From an uncultured Ruminococcus sp. (GTDB taxonomy: Bacteria; Bacillota; Clostridia; Oscillospirales; Ruminococcaceae), in NCBI GenBank assembly GCA_947178195.1, contig CAMWXM010000082.1:1-11222 (forward strand): 11,222 bases of DNA, in the 5' to 3' direction. This document shows positions 6,653-11,222 of this stretch, one piece after another. The first letter of the stretch is position 1; each line of letters opens with the position of its first letter. A model generated the notes under the pieces. The model did not search any database, was not told the origin of the DNA, and worked only from the letters and a program-made list of their open reading frames with translations. A program made the translations under genes and the position numbers.

Positions 6653-9600
6653 ATGCACAAGAAAATTGCAAAGGCAGTGACCGCCACTCTTATGGCTACC
6701 ACACTGCTTTCTACAACAGTTGCTACTGTTGTACCAATGAGTGTTTCTGCCGGTGAAATCCTTGGTGAAACATCATTTACTTACAAGGCTACGCCTTGGC
6801 ACACATGTGAAACTAACCCAGGTAAGCAGGAGTTTGACATTGATGAAAAATGCTTCCACGTTAAAGTCACTAATCCTGCCGGCGATGCTGCAGGCGGTGA
6901 AGGAAGATGGGACGTTCAGACAAGAGTAAGAAATCTGAACTTCAGAGCCGGTCATACATATAAAATTACATGGAAAGCAAAAGCAAGCAGCTCAAGTGTA
7001 ATGGTTTATACAAAGATCGGTACTATTGATGGTAAAAACGAATACTGGGGCAATAACTCTACAGACGGCGCCACAAAGTGGGATCCTATTACTTTGTCAA
7101 CAGATTGGAAGACATATGAATCTGAATGGGAATGTGACAATAACTATGAGAATCTTGAATGGGCTTTCCATTACGGCGGAGCAAAAACTATGCCGACAGA
7201 CGATAACCCATATACTCATGAAGCATGTACCAAAGCAGGAGACGAAATCTGGTTCGATGATATGAGTATCATTGATACTACAGGTAATCAGGACGATGCT
7301 GACCCACTTAAATCTTACGGTATGATGAGCCGTGACTATAGCGGACTTAAAGATGCAAGTGGAAATACATGTAACTACATTTCAGTAAACCAGGTAGGTT
7401 ACTATACAAACCTTAACAAGGTTGCTACTCTTGGTGATAATGCAGGCGATATTCTGTACTACAACGGTGAAAAGGCTTCTAAGATTGAACTCAGTAATTC
7501 AGCTTATGAATATGAGATCAAGGACGCTTCTACAGGCGAAGTAAAGTATACCGGTCAGACAAACCCAGTAGGTCTTGATGCAGATTCAAATGATAATTGT
7601 CATACTATTGACTTTACAGAATTCAAAGAACCTGGTGAATACTATATTCAAATCAAGGGTCAGGAATGGAGATCGTTCCCATTCAGTATTGGCGATGACA
7701 TCTACACAAATAAATATGGCAAGCCAAATAATATGCTGACAAATGCACTTAACTACTTCTATCAGAACCGTTCAGGTATAAATATAGATGCAACATATAT
7801 TTCATCCAGCGGTACTGAGGGTAAAAACTGGGAAAAACTTGCTCATACAGGTGGTCATATGACAGATAAGGCTACCGTTCAGAATGCATGGGTTCCTTCT
7901 TATACAGGCGGTAAGTCTGAGGCTGAAATGGGCGGAAAATACGCTTCGTCTGAAATAGAAGCTTCAAAGGGCTGGTATGACGCTGGTGACCACGGTAAAT
8001 ATGTTGTTAACGGCGGTATTTCAGTATGGACTCTCCAGAACATGTATGAAAGAGCTGTTGTTCAGGGTAACGGCGATAAATTTGCTGATGGTTCAGGTAC
8101 GCATTTGTGCCCTGAAACTGGTAATAAAACACCTGATATTCTTGATGAGTGCGCATACGAAATGGACTGGATGTGCGACATGGTTGTTAAGTCCAATGAG
8201 CCAACTTGGGGCAAATATGCAGGACTTGTATATCACAAGCTTCATGACCATAAGTGGACTGGTCTTGCAACAAGACCTTATGACTATGAAGATGATTGGG
8301 GTACAACAAGAATTGTTAAGCCTCCAACGTTTGCAGCTACATTGAACTTTGTTGCTTGTGCTGCACAGGCTTCACGTCTTCTCAAACCATACGATTCAGC
8401 AAGAGCTGAAAAGTATCTGACAGCTGCTAAATCTTCATATGAAGCATTCAAGAAGGCTTATGCATCAGAAGGTACATATTCAAAGGATAATCCGCTTTAC
8501 GCTCCTCTCGATCAGGCTATCGGCGGCGGCGCATACGGCGATAACGAAGTTAATGACGATGCTTACTGGGCAGCATGCGAACTGTTTGCTACAACAGGAG
8601 ACCAGTCATACTACAAAGATCTCTCAGGCTACAAAGATGCATTTATTGTTGTTGATCAACTGGTAGGCGGCGAAAACAAGGGTTCATTCGGTTCATTTAA
8701 CTGGGGCTGTACATCTGCCTGCGGTTCTATGTCACTTTACTTGAGCGATAATACTCCAGAGGCTGATAAGGCTAAGATTGCTGCTTCTATTGAAAAAGCT
8801 GCAACAAAGTTTGTTGATAAAGAAAGCACACAGGCTTATGGTATTCCTTATGAGGGTACAGAATATACTGATGATGTAAACCTTAAGCCAGGAACTGTAA
8901 TCAACGGTTATGAATGGGGTTCAAACTCATTTGTAATCAACAATGCTATTGTTATGGCATACGCTTATGATATCACTCAGGATGCAAAATACATGAACGG
9001 TATCGTTACAGCCATGGACTATCTCTTTGGTCGTAACCCATTATCAGTTTCATATATAACAGGCTACGGTGAATATACAACTCAGAACCCACACCACAGA
9101 TACTGGTCATATGAACAGGATAAGACTCTGCCAATGGCTCCGGACGGCGTAATGTCAGGCGGTGCTAACGCAGGTCTCCAGGATCCATATGTTCGTTCAC
9201 TTGGTTTCAGACCTGGCGATACATCTATCCCATCACAGAGATGCTATGTTGATTCAATCGAAGCTTGGTCAACAAACGAAGTTACAATCAACTGGAACTC
9301 ACCATTTGCTTGGATGGTTTCATTCCTCCAGGACGAAGCTGCTGACGCAAGTGATAAAGGTCTCTCAGTTTCACCTTCAAGCATAACAGTTAAGGTTGGT
9401 GAAACAAAGAATATTACAGCTAAGGTTGATGGTAAGCCTGCTTCTGATGCAACTTACAAATCAAGTGATGACAACGTAGCTACAGTTTCACCTGACGGTA
9501 TAGTAACAGGTGTTGGCGAGGGTACAGCTACAATCACAGTTACAGCTGGCGGTCAGACAAAGGATATTACAGTAACTGTTAAGAAGGATTCTTCTACTGA

Positions 9601-9949
9601 TCCTACAACTTCTACTGATCCTACAGGCACAACAACTAAACCGGTAACTACACCTAAGCCAACAGCAGACGTTCCGACTGAAACACTTCCATCAGGTAAT
9701 ATTGATGACCTTATGTACGGAGATGTTAACCTTGACGGAGCAGTTACAGGTGCTGATACTGTAAAACTTGCTAAGTATATGCTTTCTAAGGACTCATATC
9801 CACTGGGTAAGGGCGATGCTGAAACAGAACTCAGAGCTAAACTCCAGGGTGACGTTAAGAAAGATAACTCACTGGGAACAGCTGATACAATGAGACTTAA
9901 CGAGTATAACCTGAAAAATATTACAAAAGATGTACTTGGTACTCCGTGA
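6653..9949 (+). CDS. Cellulosomal GH9 cellulase of CelK/CbhA type (CBM4-Ig-GH9-BIG2-dockerin)
   Basis: This 1098-residue secreted enzyme should cleave beta-1,4-glucan; its nearest remembered relatives, C. thermocellum CelK and CbhA, are cellobiohydrolases. A signal peptide spans residues 1-33 (KK, hydrophobic core, VSA/GE cleavage). Then come a CBM4-like module (about 38-208; PWHTCE, EYWGNN, FHYGG), an Ig-like module (about 242-348; VNQVGY), and the GH9 domain (about 350-895). Catalytic motifs are intact: GWYDAGDHGKYV (440-451; Asp443 and Asp446, the latter the likely base), NPHHR (812-816) and STNEV (873-877; Glu876 the likely acid). A BIG2 Ig-like module (about 903-977), a Thr/Pro linker (979-1012) and a dockerin (about 1020-1092) follow. 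The dockerin predicts anchoring to a scaffoldin cohesin not encoded here. Whether it acts as an exo- or endo-enzyme is inferred. It is monocistronic, with its own promoter and terminators. Codon choice (many CCA, TCA and GGT) differs from the neighbours, as expected for high expression. Confidence 0.95.
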   Translation: MHKKIAKAVTATLMATTLLSTTVATVVPMSVSAGEILGETSFTYKATPWHTCETNPGKQEFDIDEKCFHVKVTNPAGDAAGGEGRWDVQTRVRNLNFRAGHTYKITWKAKASSSSVMVYTKIGTIDGKNEYWGNNSTDGATKWDPITLSTDWKTYESEWECDNNYENLEWAFHYGGAKTMPTDDNPYTHEACTKAGDEIWFDDMSIIDTTGNQDDADPLKSYGMMSRDYSGLKDASGNTCNYISVNQVGYYTNLNKVATLGDNAGDILYYNGEKASKIELSNSAYEYEIKDASTGEVKYTGQTNPVGLDADSNDNCHTIDFTEFKEPGEYYIQIKGQEWRSFPFSIGDDIYTNKYGKPNNMLTNALNYFYQNRSGINIDATYISSSGTEGKNWEKLAHTGGHMTDKATVQNAWVPSYTGGKSEAEMGGKYASSEIEASKGWYDAGDHGKYVVNGGISVWTLQNMYERAVVQGNGDKFADGSGTHLCPETGNKTPDILDECAYEMDWMCDMVVKSNEPTWGKYAGLVYHKLHDHKWTGLATRPYDYEDDWGTTRIVKPPTFAATLNFVACAAQASRLLKPYDSARAEKYLTAAKSSYEAFKKAYASEGTYSKDNPLYAPLDQAIGGGAYGDNEVNDDAYWAACELFATTGDQSYYKDLSGYKDAFIVVDQLVGGENKGSFGSFNWGCTSACGSMSLYLSDNTPEADKAKIAASIEKAATKFVDKESTQAYGIPYEGTEYTDDVNLKPGTVINGYEWGSNSFVINNAIVMAYAYDITQDAKYMNGIVTAMDYLFGRNPLSVSYITGYGEYTTQNPHHRYWSYEQDKTLPMAPDGVMSGGANAGLQDPYVRSLGFRPGDTSIPSQRCYVDSIEAWSTNEVTINWNSPFAWMVSFLQDEAADASDKGLSVSPSSITVKVGETKNITAKVDGKPASDATYKSSDDNVATVSPDGIVTGVGEGTATITVTAGGQTKDITVTVKKDSSTDPTTSTDPTGTTTKPVTTPKPTADVPTETLPSGNIDDLMYGDVNLDGAVTGADTVKLAKYMLSKDSYPLGKGDAETELRAKLQGDVKKDNSLGTADTMRLNEYNLKNITKDVLGTP
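9591..9625 (+). repeat. Short tandem repeat in the cellulase linker
   Basis: The 17-bp unit CTTCTACTGATCCTACA occurs at 9591-9607 and again at 9609-9625, a period of 18 bp. It encodes two copies of STDPT in the Thr/Pro linker between BIG2 and dockerin. In-frame repeats of this kind let linker length change by slippage. Confidence 0.85.
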
Positions 9950-9967
9950 TAAGTTTTTGTGATAAAT

Positions 9968-9999
9968 AAAAGAAACTCCCTTAATGGGAGTTTCTTTTT
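9968..9999. terminator. Strong, probably bidirectional terminator between the cellulase gene and prfB
   Basis: A perfect 13-bp stem (9968-9980 with 9986-9998) around a 5-nt loop TTAAT includes an ACTCCC/GGGAGT core. On the plus strand it runs into TTTTT; on the minus strand the other arm ends in TTTT followed by ATTTAT. It starts 18 nt after the cellulase stop and can serve both convergent genes. Confidence 0.9.
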
Positions 10000-10004
10000 A
10001 ATTC

Positions 10005-10041
10005 AAAGACCCTGTACTTTAATAGCACAGGGTCTTTTTTT
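10005..10041 (+). terminator. Second intrinsic terminator behind the cellulase gene
   Basis: An 11-bp perfect stem (10005-10015 with 10027-10037) with an 11-nt loop is followed by a run of seven T at 10035-10041. The minus-strand side has only TTT, so it mainly stops plus-strand transcription before prfB. Together with the hairpin at 9968-9998 it forms a tandem pair. Confidence 0.88.
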
Positions 10042-10044
10042 GCT

Positions 10045-11163
10045 TTATTTTTCCAGCGTCCCATGGGAAAGGGATTTTAAATAAGCGTTAATAAATCCAT
10101 CAAGATCGCCGTCCATAACCGCTCCGATATTGCCTGTTTCAAAATTTGTTCTGTGGTCTTTTACCATAGTATAGGGCATGAAAACGTATGAACGTATCTG
10201 AGCGCCCCAGGCAATTTCCTTCTGAACGCCTTTAATGTCGGAAATTTTTTCCAGGTGTTCTCTTTCCTTTATCTCTATAAGCTTTGATTTAAGCATTTTC
10301 ATGGCGTAATCTTTATTCTGGAACTGGCTGCGCTGAGTCTGGCAGGCAACTACAATTCCTGTGGGAATATGAGTAAGCCGAACCGCTGAGGAGGTTTTGT
10401 TGATATGCTGACCACCTGCACCGCTTGCACGGAAAACGTCCATTTTAACCTCGTCAGGTCGGATATCGACCTCGATAGTATCGTCAATTTCGGGCATTAT
10501 TTCAATGGCAGCAAAAGAAGTATGCCGTCTGCCGGAGGAATCGAAAGGGGAGACCCTGACAAGGCGGTGTACCCCAGATTCGGATTTCATAAAACCATAA
10601 GCGTTGATGCCCTCAATGAGTATAGAAGCGCTTTTGAGTCCGGCTTCGTCTCCGTCCAGGTAATCAAGAAGCGTAACCTTGAAATCATGATTTTCTGCCC
10701 AGCGATTGTACATTCGGTAGAGCATTTCGGCCCAGTCCTGGGCTTCCGTACCGCCTGCACCGGCGTGGAATGTGACGATTGCGTTTTTATCGTCATATTC
10801 GCCTGTGAGAAGTGTGGCAAGCTTCTGGTTTTCAAGCTTTTTTATAAATTCCTCAAGGCTTTCCGAAATTGATTCAGCTTCGCTTTCGTCATTTTCTTCC
10901 ATCGAAAGTTCGGTAAGAGTGATAAGGTCATCAAGCTCTGTTGAAAGGGATTCAAGACTGGAAATTTTATTTTCAATAGCCTTCGTCCTTTGTAAAACCT
11001 TTTGGGAGTTTTCCAGATCGTCCCAGAAATTCGGCTCGGCAGCTTTGTTGCGCAGCTCTTCAAGCTCGATTTTTGAATTTTCAATATTAAGTACCTCCGA
11101 AAGCTCCTTTATTTCAGGAAGATAGGAAGTAAGCCGTGTTTTTAATTCGTCTAAAAGTACCAT
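10045..11163 (-). CDS. prfB: Peptide chain release factor 2, single continuous frame
   Basis: RF2 recognises UGA and UAA stop codons in the ribosomal A site and triggers peptide release. The 372-residue protein has the RF2 anticodon-like tripeptide SPF at residues 205-207 and the catalytic GGQ at 250-252, matching the E. coli numbering as I recall it. A coiled N-terminal domain (about 1-115) and HAGAGGTEAQDWA (133-145) also fit. The start is ATG at 11161-11163, served by AAGGAGA at 11168-11174. An in-frame ATG at 11202 sits beside the -10 element, near the expected transcription start, and has no ribosome binding site. Most bacterial prfB genes need a +1 frameshift at a UGA in codon 26. Here codons 25-26 read CTT AAT and the frame is continuous, so the autoregulatory frameshift is absent. 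It is convergent with the cellulase gene and appears monocistronic at its 3' end. Confidence 0.97.
   Translation of the reverse strand: MVLLDELKTRLTSYLPEIKELSEVLNIENSKIELEELRNKAAEPNFWDDLENSQKVLQRTKAIENKISSLESLSTELDDLITLTELSMEENDESEAESISESLEEFIKKLENQKLATLLTGEYDDKNAIVTFHAGAGGTEAQDWAEMLYRMYNRWAENHDFKVTLLDYLDGDEAGLKSASILIEGINAYGFMKSESGVHRLVRVSPFDSSGRRHTSFAAIEIMPEIDDTIEVDIRPDEVKMDVFRASGAGGQHINKTSSAVRLTHIPTGIVVACQTQRSQFQNKDYAMKMLKSKLIEIKEREHLEKISDIKGVQKEIAWGAQIRSYVFMPYTMVKDHRTNFETGNIGAVMDGDLDGFINAYLKSLSHGTLEK
11093..11098 (-). other. prfB: Shine-Dalgarno-like sequence at the former prfB frameshift position
   Basis: On the coding strand GGAGGT lies 1 nt before the CTT of codon 25 (11089-11091). In frameshifting prfB genes an internal AGGGGG-type sequence just before CUU UGA C stimulates the shift. 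The stimulator and CUU are present here, but UGA is not. It may be a relic or a coincidence of Glu-Val codons. Confidence 0.5.
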
Positions 11164-11167
11164 GTTA

Positions 11168-11174
11168 TCTCCTT
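11168..11174 (-). promoter_or_regulatory. Ribosome binding site deciding the prfB start
   Basis: AAGGAGA lies 4 nt before ATG 11163 on the minus strand. It selects this codon over the in-frame ATG at 11202, which has no such site. Confidence 0.85.
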
Positions 11175-11206
11175 TTCTTTGATTTCTGAAAATTGCTATC
11201 ATTTCT

Positions 11207-11212
11207 ATTATA
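11207..11212 (-). promoter_or_regulatory. -10 element of a prfB promoter (cut by window edge)
   Basis: A perfect TATAAT is read on the minus strand. The matching -35 would lie beyond base 11222 and cannot be seen. Transcription would start near 11200, giving a leader of about 37 nt before the chosen start. Confidence 0.55.
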
Positions 11213-11222
11213 CTACAAAATT

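Noticed and set aside
7977..8345. 122-residue alternative-frame open reading frame inside the GH9 domain
   Set aside because: The GH9 frame in the same bases holds the catalytic motif; the alternative frame has low-complexity composition and no start signals.
10405..10872. 155-residue open frame on the plus strand opposite prfB
   Set aside because: It is antisense to the most conserved part of RF2 (SPF and GGQ region), with no plausible promoter or family features.
11164..11202. 13-residue N-terminal extension of RF2
   Set aside because: The ATG at 11202 is next to the -10 box with no ribosome binding site. ATG 11163 has AAGGAGA and puts CTT at codon 25 as in other RF2 genes.
1..11222. CRISPR array, mobile element, phage or defence system
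   Set aside because: There are no regularly spaced repeats, transposase, integrase or toxin-antitoxin-like genes; all long frames are accounted for by the listed genes.

Overview
The window reads as chromosomal DNA of a low-GC, Gram-positive anaerobe, most likely a cellulolytic Ruminococcus-like member of the Clostridia (Oscillospiraceae). The evidence is AT-rich sequence, strong AGGAGG-type ribosome binding sites, near-consensus sigma-A promoters, a clostridial-style AroA motif, and a secreted GH9 cellulase carrying a dockerin. This is inference from gene content; no 16S or other taxonomic marker is present. No tRNA, rRNA, CRISPR array, insertion sequence or phage gene was seen.

Left part (1-4118, all on the minus strand). 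One compact operon is read from a promoter near 4211-4239. In transcription order it holds an uncharacterised five-helix membrane protein, aroA (EPSP synthase), aroC (chorismate synthase), a DUF4364-like winged-helix protein, and aroB (3-dehydroquinate synthase), which runs off the left edge. Gaps are 23 bp or less, aroA and aroC overlap, and the aroC stop lies in the ribosome binding site of the next gene, so translation is probably coupled. AroB makes the first ring of the shikimate pathway; AroA and AroC carry out its last two steps to chorismate.

Middle part (4287-6340, plus strand). A divergent promoter drives ligA, the complete replicative NAD+-dependent DNA ligase. The promoter position rules out the longest reading frame and places the start at 4355.

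Right part (6341-9949, plus strand). A 312-bp gap holds a weak hairpin, a strong promoter and a leader of about 170 nt with a 12-bp perfect inverted repeat. It precedes a 1098-residue secreted cellulase: signal peptide, CBM4-like module, Ig-like module, GH9 catalytic domain, BIG2 module, Thr/Pro linker and dockerin. The first four parts closely resemble the cellulosomal cellobiohydrolases CelK/CbhA of Clostridium thermocellum. Its dockerin implies attachment to a scaffoldin encoded elsewhere.

The cellulase converges on prfB (release factor 2, minus strand, 10045-11163) across two strong hairpin terminators. This prfB is a single continuous frame. It has lost the usual programmed +1 frameshift UGA at codon 26 but keeps CUU at codon 25 and a Shine-Dalgarno-like sequence just before it.

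Most of the window is ordinary housekeeping DNA. I did not find a convincing new multi-gene system. The points most worth following are the apparent frameshift relic in prfB, the inverted repeat in the cellulase leader, the asymmetric dockerin, and the two uncharacterised proteins in the aro operon.
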